Source: Verrucomicrobiota bacterium (GTDB lineage: Bacteria; Verrucomicrobiota; Verrucomicrobiia; Limisphaerales; UBA11358). Taken from it: DNA of 37,458 nt. The first letter of the stretch is position 1, and each line of letters begins with the position of its first letter. Position numbers and translations under genes: made by a program. This document shows, piece after piece, positions 1-8,146 of the stretch. The notes below the pieces were generated by a model that did not search any database, was not told the DNA's origin, and worked only from the letters and a program-made list of their open reading frames with translations. Location of the stretch: positions 1 to 37,458 of the forward strand of contig JAJPJM010000175.1 in the NCBI GenBank assembly GCA_021324235.1, written 5' to 3'.

Positions 1-618
1 CAACCGCCAGACGCCGCGCACGCCCTCGGCCAGCAACTCACTGGTGATGCGAAACGTGTTTAGCACGCTCGTGTTTTCGTCAATCAGCTTGAAGGTTTTC
101 TGGCACGGGAGGCAAATCACACCGTCGGCCACGGATTTGAGTTGCTCCAAACCTTGCTGGGCTTGTTGCTGGCGGCGGTTGCCTTCGCACACGAACGGCA
201 GGGTCACAAACGCCAGCACCAGCGCGCCGGCCTCCCTGGCCGCGCGCGCGAGCACGGGGGAAATGCCGCTGCCCGCGCCGCCGCCCAGGCCGGCGACAAT
301 GAAAACCATATCCGCGCCTTCACATGCGGTTTTGAGCAGGGCGAATTGTTCCTCGGCAATCGCCCGGCCGCGTTCGGGATCACCGCCGGTGCCCAGCCCG
401 CGCAACAACCGGGTTTCGAGGTGAATTTTCAGGGTGGCGGACGAAGCCGCCAGCGACGAAGCATCCGTATTGACGGCCACGAAGCCCGCTCCGGCGAAAT
501 CCCCGCCGTTGATGGCATCCAACAGGCCCACCCCGGCGCCGCCGACACCAAATATTTTGGCGGCCGGCAATTTGGCCGGTTCCAGCATGGCCGCGGGGGT
601 TTGAGTTTTGGCTTTCAT
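1..618 (-). CDS. ftsZ: Cell division protein FtsZ, N-terminal 206 codons (runs off the window)
   Basis: This is the tubulin-like GTPase that polymerises into the cytokinetic Z ring. The reading frame starts at ATG 618 and is still open at base 1, so the T7 catalytic loop and C-terminal tail lie outside. The glycine-rich start KIFGVGGAGVG (21-31), AVNTD (48-52) and GLGTGGDPERGR (74-85) fit FtsZ, as does its place 12 bases after ftsA. Several nucleotide-site motifs are unusual. The T4 signature, normally GGGTG(T/S)G, reads GGGAGSG (112-118). The usual IPN(D/E)(K/R)L reads LPCQKTF. The usual AND before the central helix reads ITSE. These changes are read directly; a functional effect is inference. 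There is no strong Shine-Dalgarno sequence. Confidence 0.93.
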   Translation of the reverse strand, partial: MKAKTQTPAAMLEPAKLPAAKIFGVGGAGVGLLDAINGGDFAGAGFVAVNTDASSLAASSATLKIHLETRLLRGLGTGGDPERGRAIAEEQFALLKTACEGADMVFIVAGLGGGAGSGISPVLARAAREAGALVLAFVTLPFVCEGNRRQQQAQQGLEQLKSVADGVICLPCQKTFKLIDENTSVLNTFRITSELLAEGVRGVWRL

Positions 619-630
619 GATGGTTGGAAT

Positions 631-1845
631 TTAAGGTCGTGGTAAAAACCGGCCGATGACATTTTTAAGGCCCCACGGTTTGCCTTCACGTTTACGCGTC
701 TTGAACGAGCCGAACTTCACGAGGCCGATGGCCGTGACGAACTCCGGCTGGTCGAGCGCGGATTTAAGGCCGCTGACGGAATTGGTCTGGCCGATGGAAA
801 CCGGCATTTGCAGGACCTGCTCCGCGAGCCGGGCAATCTGGGGAACGCGCACGCCACCGCCGCAGAGAAAAACACCGGCGCGCAGATAATCAAACAGCCC
901 GGCCTGTTCCAAATCCTGCGCCACCAACTGGAAGATTTCCTCCAGCCGCAGCGACATGATGCGTTGCAGGTGCTCGACGTTGATCGTCTTGAGCGGCAGA
1001 CCGAGTTCATTGGTGATGGTGACCGTCTGGCCCCTGGTTTTCTCGTCCAGCAGCGCGGAACCGTGTTCCAGTTTGAGCTTCTCCGCGCGGCTCAACGGCA
1101 CCTTCAAGCCATAGGCCAGATCGTTGGAAACATGATCGCCACCAACCGCCAGCACGCCGGTGTGCCGGATGACGCCACCGGCACAGACGACGTAGTCGGT
1201 CGTGCCGCCACCGATGTCAATGACCAGGGCGCCCAGTTCCTTCTGCTCACTCGTCAGCAGCGCGAGCGACGAGGCAAGGCCGTTAAAGACAATGTCGTCC
1301 ACCTCCAGTTGCAGACCTTTCACCAGCCGGATGGCGTTCTGCAGACGGTTGGTGTTGCCATGGACAACATGAACATCCACTTCCAGGCGTGAGCCAAGCA
1401 TCCCGACCGGATTGGTCACGCCGTCCTGGCCATCCACAAAAAAATGCTGGCGGATGGCGTGAACGACGTTGTTTTCGGTGGGCAAATTGATCGCCTTCGC
1501 GTTTTTAATGACGTCCTGCACGTCGTCCTCGGAAATTTCCCGGTCGGCGGAGACCACCGGGTGCACGCCGCGGTTATTGAAGCCGCGGATGTGCCCGCCG
1601 GTCACACCGAGATAGACGTTGCGAATCTCCACATCGGCCATTTGCTCGGCCTCGACAATGGCATTGCGCACGTCCTCCTCGGCCTGGGTCGTGTCGGCAA
1701 TCTCGCCCTTGCGCACGCCGCGCGAGCGGGCCTGGCCCAGGCCAATGATATTCACCGCGCCATCGGCCCCCTGTTCGCCGATGACGGCGCAGACTTTGGA
1801 CGTGCCGATTTCCAAACCGACAATGATGGATGAATCATCAAACAT
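631..1845 (-). CDS. ftsA: Cell division protein FtsA (actin-like membrane tether of FtsZ)
   Basis: FtsA is an actin-fold ATPase that anchors FtsZ filaments to the inner membrane and recruits later divisome proteins. The 404-residue product begins MFDDSSIIVGLEIGTSK, the phosphate-1 loop. It carries ALVIDIGGGTTDY (phosphate-2) and a C-terminal FLCGGGV adenosine motif, and ends in a basic amphipathic stretch (WGLKNVIGRFLP) placed like the FtsA membrane-targeting helix. The frame could extend upstream to 1959, but ATG 1845 is preceded by GGAGG at 1850-1854 with four bases between, the clearest ribosome site in the cluster, and the family starts here. It overlaps the end of ftsQ by 8 bases, so the two are probably translationally coupled. 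Confidence 0.96.
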   Translation of the reverse strand: MFDDSSIIVGLEIGTSKVCAVIGEQGADGAVNIIGLGQARSRGVRKGEIADTTQAEEDVRNAIVEAEQMADVEIRNVYLGVTGGHIRGFNNRGVHPVVSADREISEDDVQDVIKNAKAINLPTENNVVHAIRQHFFVDGQDGVTNPVGMLGSRLEVDVHVVHGNTNRLQNAIRLVKGLQLEVDDIVFNGLASSLALLTSEQKELGALVIDIGGGTTDYVVCAGGVIRHTGVLAVGGDHVSNDLAYGLKVPLSRAEKLKLEHGSALLDEKTRGQTVTITNELGLPLKTINVEHLQRIMSLRLEEIFQLVAQDLEQAGLFDYLRAGVFLCGGGVRVPQIARLAEQVLQMPVSIGQTNSVSGLKSALDQPEFVTAIGLVKFGSFKTRKREGKPWGLKNVIGRFLPRP

Positions 1846-2797
1846 TTTTCCTCCGGAGGGGTGGTGGGTTGTCCTGCCTCGGCAAACCGCCCGGCGCGGC
1901 GACGGCTTCCATCCAACGAACCGGCACGTTGTTGGAAACCGCCAGATTGAGCGCGGCAATCGCCTTGTTCATGCGTTGTCCCAAATCGTAAATCTCGCGC
2001 CAGCGTTGCAGTTGTTGGTCCAGGTTGTCGAGACCAAAAGTAATTTCGGCGCCTTGCGTCGTGGTCGCTACGACCACGCCCGGCGACGACACGTCAATGC
2101 GCCGCAGATTCACCAGCCCGGCCATCACGGAGTGGTTGAAGGCGCCCAGCAACTGCAACGCGGCCGATACTTGCGGCGACTCGACGCGCTGGCCCGGCTG
2201 CAATTGAAACACATTCAAACCCGCGATCACCGGCAACTGGTCCCGGATCTGCGCCAGGGGAATCACACACAACCGGGGATCGAGCGGTTGCATGACATAG
2301 CCGTCCGCGTCGAGCTGGAACACCGTCACCACAATGCCGCCCGCCGCGCCGGCGCGCGGCACATCCACTTGCGCCACCGGCTGGCGCTCCATCACACGTA
2401 TCTGCAATGTCCTCGGCAGTACGCGCTCGACGGAAACGGAACCAATGGTCGAAACCAGTTCCAGATTCCGCTTCACCGACCCCAAATCCAACGCCATGAG
2501 ATTGTCCCCCGGCTTCACACCCGACCACCGGCGCAACTGGTCGGGCATAATCACACCGTCCGTCTGCACATCGATGCGCCGGATGGCAAACTCGGAGTTT
2601 TCATACACGAAGGTATCGAGCGCCCATTCGCCCGCGCGCCAGAACAGAAAAAGGCCGAACACCGTGCCAAAAGTGACGGCCAGGGCCACCGCCCCGAGGC
2701 GCAGGCGCGTCGCCCGCACCTGACGTGAACGCACCTTCACGTCGAGCACGTGTCGGTGGCTCAATCGCCGGTTCTTTTGTTCGCGTCTAAACCACAT
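1838..2797 (-). CDS. ftsQ: Cell division protein FtsQ/DivIB (POTRA domain)
   Basis: This is a bitopic inner-membrane divisome scaffold. The roughly 319-residue product has a basic cytoplasmic N-terminus rich in Arg and Lys, one membrane segment (about residues 38-58, from LGAVALAVTFG), and then a periplasmic POTRA-like domain (about 70-140) with the pattern FAIRRIDV, GVKPGDNLMALDL and LPRTLQIRVMERQP. It lies between ddl and ftsA, the classical ftsQ position. ATG 2797 was chosen; a TTG two codons upstream (2803) is possible but no Shine-Dalgarno supports either. Its end overlaps ftsA. Sequence identity in this family is always low, so the call rests on architecture and position. Confidence 0.88.
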   Translation of the reverse strand: MWFRREQKNRRLSHRHVLDVKVRSRQVRATRLRLGAVALAVTFGTVFGLFLFWRAGEWALDTFVYENSEFAIRRIDVQTDGVIMPDQLRRWSGVKPGDNLMALDLGSVKRNLELVSTIGSVSVERVLPRTLQIRVMERQPVAQVDVPRAGAAGGIVVTVFQLDADGYVMQPLDPRLCVIPLAQIRDQLPVIAGLNVFQLQPGQRVESPQVSAALQLLGAFNHSVMAGLVNLRRIDVSSPGVVVATTTQGAEITFGLDNLDQQLQRWREIYDLGQRMNKAIAALNLAVSNNVPVRWMEAVAAPGGLPRQDNPPPLRRKNV

Positions 2798-2852
2798 GTT
2801 CAAATTTCAGTTTTGAGCAGCGTCGAACACCCGACGCCAACGATCCTCAGGT

Positions 2853-3791
2853 TCAGCGGCCGGCCCGCTTCAGGGTTTGATGTTCCCGGCCGTTTCGGTC
2901 CAGCGCCAGATCCACCATGCGCTGGCAAAGCTGTGCGTAATTCAGTCCTGCCGCCGCCGCCGCCTTCGGCAACAAACTGGTCTCGGTCATGCCCGGCAAC
3001 GTGTTGACCTCCAATACCACCGGCTCGCCGCCGGTCCGCACCATCACGTCCACGCGCGCATAATCCCGCCCCCCCACGGCCTCAAAGGCACCGAGCGCTG
3101 CGTCCTGGATCCGTTTGGTGGCGGCCGCATCCAATGGCGCCGGGCAGAAATATTCCGTGCAACCGGCCGTATATTTGTTGCGATAATCGTAACTGCCGAC
3201 CTTGGGCCGGACTTCCACCACCGGCAGCGGCCGACCGCCCAGAATACCGACGGTGGTTTCGCGGCCAACGATTTTTTCCTCGACCAAAACCTCCGAATCA
3301 AATTTCAAGGCTTCGTTCAGCGCAGCTTGCCAGTCTTCAACGCGTTCGACAAACTGTAATCCGACGCTGGAACCCTGCCGCACCGGTTTCACCACCAGCG
3401 GCGGCAGCCAATCCTTCGGCCACGAGGTCCCGGCTGAATTCAGCACCAGGAATTTCGCCGTTGGGATTCCGGCCTTGAGACAACACTGCTTGGTCAGCAC
3501 CTTGTCAAAGGCGATGCGGCTCGCTCCGGCATCGCAACCGGTGTAAACCACCCCCAGTTCATCCAGGCGGCGTTGCACCGTGCCGTCCTCGCCGTAGGTG
3601 CCATGCAACGCCAGAAAAACCACATCCATCTTGCCCGGCAAAATCCATGAATCATTGGCCGGATCCAGCTCGCGAACGTCGTGGCCGAGCGAACGCAAGG
3701 CCGCAGCGACCGCCGCCCCGGAACGCAACGACACTTCGCGTTCCGCGCTGGGACCGCCCAACATCACCGTGATGTTCAGCTTGTGGCTCAT
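2853..3791 (-). CDS. ddl: D-alanine--D-alanine ligase
   Basis: This cytoplasmic ATP-grasp enzyme joins two D-Ala to make the dipeptide that MurF adds to the peptidoglycan precursor. The 312-residue product has GGPSAEREVSLRSG (12-25), HGTYGEDG (63-70), KPVRQGSSVG (135-144) and the metal-binding end EVNTLPGMTETS (261-272), all family hallmarks. The omega loop YDYRNKY (201-207) has tyrosine where D-Ala-D-Lac ligases have phenylalanine, so ordinary D-Ala-D-Ala termini are expected. The start overlaps the murB stop in ATGA (3788-3791). A 55-base gap separates it from ftsQ. Confidence 0.97.
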   Translation of the reverse strand: MSHKLNITVMLGGPSAEREVSLRSGAAVAAALRSLGHDVRELDPANDSWILPGKMDVVFLALHGTYGEDGTVQRRLDELGVVYTGCDAGASRIAFDKVLTKQCCLKAGIPTAKFLVLNSAGTSWPKDWLPPLVVKPVRQGSSVGLQFVERVEDWQAALNEALKFDSEVLVEEKIVGRETTVGILGGRPLPVVEVRPKVGSYDYRNKYTAGCTEYFCPAPLDAAATKRIQDAALGAFEAVGGRDYARVDVMVRTGGEPVVLEVNTLPGMTETSLLPKAAAAAGLNYAQLCQRMVDLALDRNGREHQTLKRAGR

Positions 3792-4738
3792 CCTTCGCCG
3801 ATGATCTCAACTTCCGTCTGCAATTCAATTCCGCGCTCCGCCTGCACACGGCGTTGGAGCAGGTCAATCAACTCCAAAACCTCGCGCGCCGTCGCCGTAC
3901 CGTCATTCACGATAAAATTGCCGTGTTCGGCGGAGACCACCGCCCCGCCGACGCGGGTCCCCTTCAAACCCAGCTCGTCCACCAGTTTTCCTGCTGGAAT
4001 CGATCCGGGGTTCTTGAACATGCACCCGGCGCTGGGAGCGGCGGGCTGTGAGGTCCAACGCTTTTCGCTGAAGGCCTTCATGCGGGCCTCGATTTCCCCG
4101 CGTGGCGCCGGCCTGCCTTTGAACACCGCGCCCAGGCCAATGTGATCCTTCAATGTGGCACAACTGCGATATTCAACCGCCATGGCCTTCGGCGCCAGTT
4201 CCCGCACGTTGCCGTGAAAATCCATCAGGCGGACCGATTCGACCACGTCGAAGGTCTGGCCGCCCATCGCCCCCGCGTTCATCCGCAAGGCGCCGCCCAC
4301 GCTCCCCGGAATGCCTTCCAGAAATTCCATGCCGCTCAGACCGCCTCGCTTCGCCGCCACTGCGACGTTTTTCAATTTTGCGCCCGCGCCGCAGTGCAGG
4401 CGCTCACCCTCAATCTCAATCCGGCTGAAATTCGCGTGCACCAGGCAAATGATGACACCGCGAAAGCCGCCGTCGCGCACGAGCAGGTTCGAACCGCGGC
4501 CCAGCACAAAAAACGGCACGCCGCCCGCAGAGCACAGTTTCACGATGCCGGCCAGATCCGCTTCCGACGCGGGTTCGACATATACGTCCGCCGGCCCGCC
4601 GACGCGCAGCGTGGTGTGTTTCGCCAGCGGTTCGGCATGGCGAATGACCGTCGCGCGGGAAACGCACCCGGCAAGTTCACCGGCAATTTGTCGAGCAGGT
4701 GTCATCGGCTGTTCCAAAACGCAGGTTGCCGTTGTCAT
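3788..4738 (-). CDS. murB: UDP-N-acetylenolpyruvoylglucosamine reductase MurB
   Basis: This FAD enzyme reduces UDP-GlcNAc-enolpyruvate to UDP-MurNAc with NADPH. Visible motifs are HTTLRVGGPAD (41-51), VLGRGSNLLVRDGGF (78-92), GIPGSVGGALRMNAGA (142-157), YRSC with the catalytic-region arginine (190-193), PSAGCMFKNP (235-244) and EHGNFIVN (271-278). The proton donor, serine in E. coli, is Cys239 here, a substitution also seen in other MurB proteins. At 316 residues it matches the short form of the family. ATGA overlaps join it to murG upstream and ddl downstream. murC, normally between murG and murB, is missing. An internal ATG at codon 12 is an alternative start. Confidence 0.96.
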   Translation of the reverse strand: MTTATCVLEQPMTPARQIAGELAGCVSRATVIRHAEPLAKHTTLRVGGPADVYVEPASEADLAGIVKLCSAGGVPFFVLGRGSNLLVRDGGFRGVIICLVHANFSRIEIEGERLHCGAGAKLKNVAVAAKRGGLSGMEFLEGIPGSVGGALRMNAGAMGGQTFDVVESVRLMDFHGNVRELAPKAMAVEYRSCATLKDHIGLGAVFKGRPAPRGEIEARMKAFSEKRWTSQPAAPSAGCMFKNPGSIPAGKLVDELGLKGTRVGGAVVSAEHGNFIVNDGTATAREVLELIDLLQRRVQAERGIELQTEVEIIGEG

Positions 4739-5919
4739 GCCACAACTTTCAAATTCATTTCGCCGCGCCGGCCGGGTTTCTCTTCGATATGTGAGGTCAG
4801 GCCGGACCGTTCACCAATGGTTTTCAAAATCGTATCGGCAATCTGCTCGGCGGCTTGAGGCGCATGCCATTGCGCCAGCGCCGTTTGCATGGCCGTGCGA
4901 GCGGCCTGGTTCTCGACCAGTTCCCCCAGCAGGGCTGCCATGCCCCCGGGCGTCGCATTTTTTTGTTCGACCAGCCGCGCGGCGCCGGTGGTCTCAAACG
5001 CGCGCGCGTTGTGGAATTGGTGATTATCCGCCGCGGCGGGAAATGGCACGAGCAGCGACGGGAGGCGCATGGCCGCAATTTCGGCCAGGGATGAAGCCCC
5101 GGCGCGGCTCACGGCAACCGTGGCGGCGCCCAGCGCGAGATCCATTTCCGCGAGGAACGGACGAACCACGGCCGACAAGCCAAACCGGGTATAGGTTTCC
5201 CTTACCTTTTCAAAATGGCCCGCTCCCGAGAGGTGCAGCCATTGCCATGCGGGGGCGCGCCCGACGAGCAGGGGCAAAGTGGCCAGGATGATTTCATTGA
5301 TGCCGCTCGCGCCCTGGCTGCCGCCCATCACCAGAATGACGGGCCGGTGCGGGTCAAGACCCAACGCGACGCGGCACGTACCGGCATCGCGCGGCTGGAA
5401 TTGCGGACGCACCGGCGTGCCGGTGTGAATAACCCCGCCCCGCGGGACGCGCAACCGCGCAGCAGCCCCGGGAAATCCAATGAATGCCTCGTCCACATAA
5501 CGCGCGAGGAGGCGGTTGGCGCGGCCAGGGATGACGTTCGATTCGTGCAAAAATGTTTTGGCGCCGGATTTTTTGGCGGCCAGAACCGGTGGCGCGCTGG
5601 TAAAGCCGCCCATGGCCAGAACGGCGCACGGCGGTCGTGACTTGAAAAGTTTCCGGGCCGCGCGCCATGATTGCCAGAAGCTGTGCGCGAACGAAAGGTA
5701 GTTGCGATTTTGCAGCCCGACGGCGGGCAGTGTGACGACGTCCGCGCTGCCAGCCGCCTTCACGGCCTTTTGGTCAACTTCCTTGGGGGAAACCAGGAGG
5801 GTAACGGCGCAACCGCGTTGCGCGAGCTGCCCCGCGACGGCCAGACCCGGAAAGAGATGCCCGCCCGTACCGCCGCACGCGATGGCGACGAAGGGCGTTT
5901 GGGCTCCAGACCGGGTCAT
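4735..5919 (-). CDS. murG: Undecaprenyldiphospho-muramoylpentapeptide GlcNAc transferase MurG
   Basis: MurG is a GT-B glycosyltransferase on the inner face of the membrane that adds GlcNAc to lipid I to give lipid II. The 394-residue product has the N-terminal glycine loop GGTGGH (16-21), the conserved HESNVIPGRANR (125-136), a second glycine loop MGGSQGA, and the donor-binding SRAGASSLAEI near residue 285. It extends about 30 residues past the usual end with a basic, low-complexity tail. ATGA overlaps join it to ftsW upstream and directly to murB downstream, with no space for murC. Confidence 0.97.
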   Translation of the reverse strand: MTRSGAQTPFVAIACGGTGGHLFPGLAVAGQLAQRGCAVTLLVSPKEVDQKAVKAAGSADVVTLPAVGLQNRNYLSFAHSFWQSWRAARKLFKSRPPCAVLAMGGFTSAPPVLAAKKSGAKTFLHESNVIPGRANRLLARYVDEAFIGFPGAAARLRVPRGGVIHTGTPVRPQFQPRDAGTCRVALGLDPHRPVILVMGGSQGASGINEIILATLPLLVGRAPAWQWLHLSGAGHFEKVRETYTRFGLSAVVRPFLAEMDLALGAATVAVSRAGASSLAEIAAMRLPSLLVPFPAAADNHQFHNARAFETTGAARLVEQKNATPGGMAALLGELVENQAARTAMQTALAQWHAPQAAEQIADTILKTIGERSGLTSHIEEKPGRRGEMNLKVVA

Positions 5920-7046
5920 GTGGATTGGACGGAGGGAAGTTCGTCAGGTTCGATGGCGGTGGTGGGAATCCTTTCGCGCACCTGGGCATGGCGCGCGATG
6001 CTGAACAGAATGCCCACACAGGTCAACATGGCCATCAGGTTCGAGCCGCCGTAACTGATAAAGGGCAGCGGCAGGCCCTTGTTCGGCAACGCGCTGGTGA
6101 CGACACCGATGTTGATCGCCGCCTGCAGCCCGATGAGCAGAGTAACGCCGGTCCCGAGCAACAGACCGAACAAATCACGCGAGTTGAGCGCGATGTAAAT
6201 TCCGCAAATCACAATGATCACGAAGGCCAGCAGAATGAACAGCGTGGAAATGAGGCCCAGTTCCTCACCAATGATGGAAAGGATGAAATCGGTGTGATCC
6301 TCCGGCACGAACCCAAGTTTTTGCCGCCCGTTGCCAAGGCCGAGGCCGGTCCAGCCGCCGGAACCGAGCGCAATCATGGCCTGATAAGCTTGATAACCGA
6401 CCCCGTCCTTGTGCTGTTCCAAATCCCACCAGCTGAAGATACGTTTCAAGCGCATCGGATCAAACAGGATGGACACCCCCAGCGCGATGACGCCCAGGAT
6501 GACGGGTGGAATAACGTATTTCCAGCGGGCACCGGCCAGCAACAGCATCGCGCCGCCAACGGCGGCCAGCAGGATGGTCGTGCCGCGGTCGGGTTCAACG
6601 AACACCAAACCGAGTATCAGCGCGATGAAGACGCCGGGCAGGATGACGCCACGGCTCCACGTGTGCATGTGCCGCTGGCAATGGTGACCATACCAGGCGA
6701 GCAGGATGACCAGCGCGAGCTTGGCGAATTCAGAGGGCTGAAAGCGCATGCCGTAGAAATCGAACCAGCGGCGTGCGCCATTGATTTTTCGGCCAATATG
6801 GGGCACGAGCACCAGCACCAGCAAGACCAAGGCCACCAGGAAAATCGGCCAGGCGAATTTTCGGAGCAGTTGATAATCGAGGGCGGTCGCCGCCACACAG
6901 AGCAGGAAGCCAAACGCGCACCAGACGAGTTGCCACATCAGGTAGTGCGCGCCGACCTGGCTCATACTTGAGCTGTAAAGCATTACCAGCCCCAGCGCCA
7001 GCAGGGCGGCAACACAAAACGCCAAGGTCGTAACGGCGAATTTCAC
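5916..7046 (-). CDS. ftsW: Septal peptidoglycan polymerase FtsW (SEDS family)
   Basis: FtsW is a polytopic glycosyltransferase that polymerises lipid II at the septum together with FtsI. The 376-residue product has about ten membrane segments, the loop FVEPDRGTTILL that holds the catalytic-aspartate region, the long motif region from GSGGWTGLGLGNG to HTDFILSIIGEELG, and the C-terminal LPLPFISYGGSN. The only plausible start is GTG 7046, because a stop lies just upstream in frame. A good GGAGGA (7065-7070) lies 18 bases away, too far for normal pairing, so initiation here may be weak. murD, usually upstream, is replaced by a LysM protein gene. Confidence 0.95.
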   Translation of the reverse strand: MKFAVTTLAFCVAALLALGLVMLYSSSMSQVGAHYLMWQLVWCAFGFLLCVAATALDYQLLRKFAWPIFLVALVLLVLVLVPHIGRKINGARRWFDFYGMRFQPSEFAKLALVILLAWYGHHCQRHMHTWSRGVILPGVFIALILGLVFVEPDRGTTILLAAVGGAMLLLAGARWKYVIPPVILGVIALGVSILFDPMRLKRIFSWWDLEQHKDGVGYQAYQAMIALGSGGWTGLGLGNGRQKLGFVPEDHTDFILSIIGEELGLISTLFILLAFVIIVICGIYIALNSRDLFGLLLGTGVTLLIGLQAAINIGVVTSALPNKGLPLPFISYGGSNLMAMLTCVGILFSIARHAQVRERIPTTAIEPDELPSVQST

Positions 7047-7089
7047 TTCAACGTTTCAAAAAATTCCTCCGACCCGGAATCGGTCCCCG

Positions 7090-7842
7090 TTATTGCGTAT
7101 CCGAGGCGTTATCCGGCGTGGACGTTGTGCTCGTTGCCGGCGGCACGGTAACCGGCGCCGGTGTCGGAGCGGCCTCGGGAGCCGGGGCCGTCCCGGCCTT
7201 CGACGGAATTTTCAATTTCTCGCCAACCTTGATGCGAGTGGTGGACAGGCCGTTTTCGGATTCAATCGCCTTGATGGTCACTCCGTTGCGCTTGGCGATC
7301 TTGGATAACGTATCACCCGACTTGACGATATAAATTTCCTCGCCACCGCCCGCACCGGCCGGGCTGGTCATATCGGTCGTCGACCCGGCGGCACTCGTCG
7401 CGGCCGGCATTGAAAGCTTTTGGCCCACCTTCAATTTGGCCGGATCGATGTTGGGATTGGCGGCTTCAATCGCCTTGATCGTCACGCCGTTTTTCTTGGC
7501 AATCTTCCAAAGCGAATCGCCCTTGATCACGACGTATTCCGTCCCGGCGGCCTCCGGCGCAACGGGCGGCGGTGTCACCACCGTCGGCGGCTGCACCGGC
7601 GGATTGGACGCCTCGACCGCTGACGGAGCATTGGTGTCCATCGCCGGCTGGTTGGTGTCGAGCGGCGGCGGCTGATTTTCCGCCTCGCTCTGTTCACGCT
7701 TGCAACCCTGCATGAGCAGGGCCATGAGGCCGACGACGTTGACCGCCAGCACGCAGAACACGGCGAATTTCACCCTTGAACGGCGTTTGCTTTGCTGCTC
7801 CAAAAGGGAGCCTTGGGGTACGAATGGGTTGGGACTATTCAT
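7090..7842 (-). CDS. Membrane-anchored protein with two LysM domains
   Basis: This 250-residue protein has a short basic N-terminus, one membrane segment (about 24-46), a Pro/Thr/Ala-rich linker, and two LysM domains (about 102-146 and 169-213). Both domains share the stretch NGVTIKAIE. A Pro/Ala/Thr tail follows. LysM domains bind GlcNAc in peptidoglycan, so a role as a cell-wall-binding anchor in the periplasm is likely. The cysteine in LMQGCKRE is a poor lipobox, so a transmembrane anchor is preferred over a lipoprotein. ATG 7842 was chosen because it puts the membrane segment near the N-terminus; the frame is open to ATG 7929. The gene sits between mraY and ftsW, where murD is normally found. 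Confidence 0.85.
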   Translation of the reverse strand: MNSPNPFVPQGSLLEQQSKRRSRVKFAVFCVLAVNVVGLMALLMQGCKREQSEAENQPPPLDTNQPAMDTNAPSAVEASNPPVQPPTVVTPPPVAPEAAGTEYVVIKGDSLWKIAKKNGVTIKAIEAANPNIDPAKLKVGQKLSMPAATSAAGSTTDMTSPAGAGGGEEIYIVKSGDTLSKIAKRNGVTIKAIESENGLSTTRIKVGEKLKIPSKAGTAPAPEAAPTPAPVTVPPATSTTSTPDNASDTQ

Positions 7843-8146
7843 TGATTTGGCGCTGATTGCGTCCTTTCGTGGAGGTTGTTTGGTTGAGTTTCCTGCCCTG
7901 AAGTTTTCCCTCTCAAAACTCCATTGCATTTTAAAGTGTTATTGTTCATCAGTTTACGCTTGAAGCTGCAGCGATGCAGGTTGTTAAAAACCGGTCGGTT
8001 CTCAAGCCTTCGGGTCGATAAAAGCACCTTTTGGGCCACCACGCGCCCCACCGCTACCGGCAATGTTTTTAACAATAGCCGGTTCGCAGCGCAAGGGGCA
8101 AAGCGACCTGCACAGTCTTTATTATTAGCCAATTTGAACATTGATT
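7843..8146. other. Intergenic region between mraY and the LysM gene
   Basis: This is 304 bases without a convincing gene, the largest gap inside the cell-wall cluster. It contains the 11-bp inverted repeat annotated separately and AT-rich stretches. It could hold a promoter for the LysM-ftsW-murG block or an RNA structure. No known riboswitch was recognised. Confidence 0.6.
7981..8075. repeat. Perfect 11-bp inverted repeat with a 73-base interior
   Basis: TTGTTAAAAAC at 7981-7991 is the exact reverse complement of GTTTTTAACAA at 8065-8075. The 73 bases between are GC-rich and contain shorter self-complementary pieces. It could be a long stem in the transcript between mraY and the LysM gene, or a pair of operator half-sites. 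The function is unknown. Confidence 0.5.

Noticed and set aside
235-239. MurB Cys239 as an inactivating change (residue numbers, not bases)
   Set aside because: Cysteine in place of the proton-donor serine is known in other MurB proteins, and all other motifs are intact.
808-1392. Long open frame on the plus strand opposite ftsA
   Set aside because: It is a shadow of the high-G+C ftsA gene with no family features, and FtsA on the other strand is certain.
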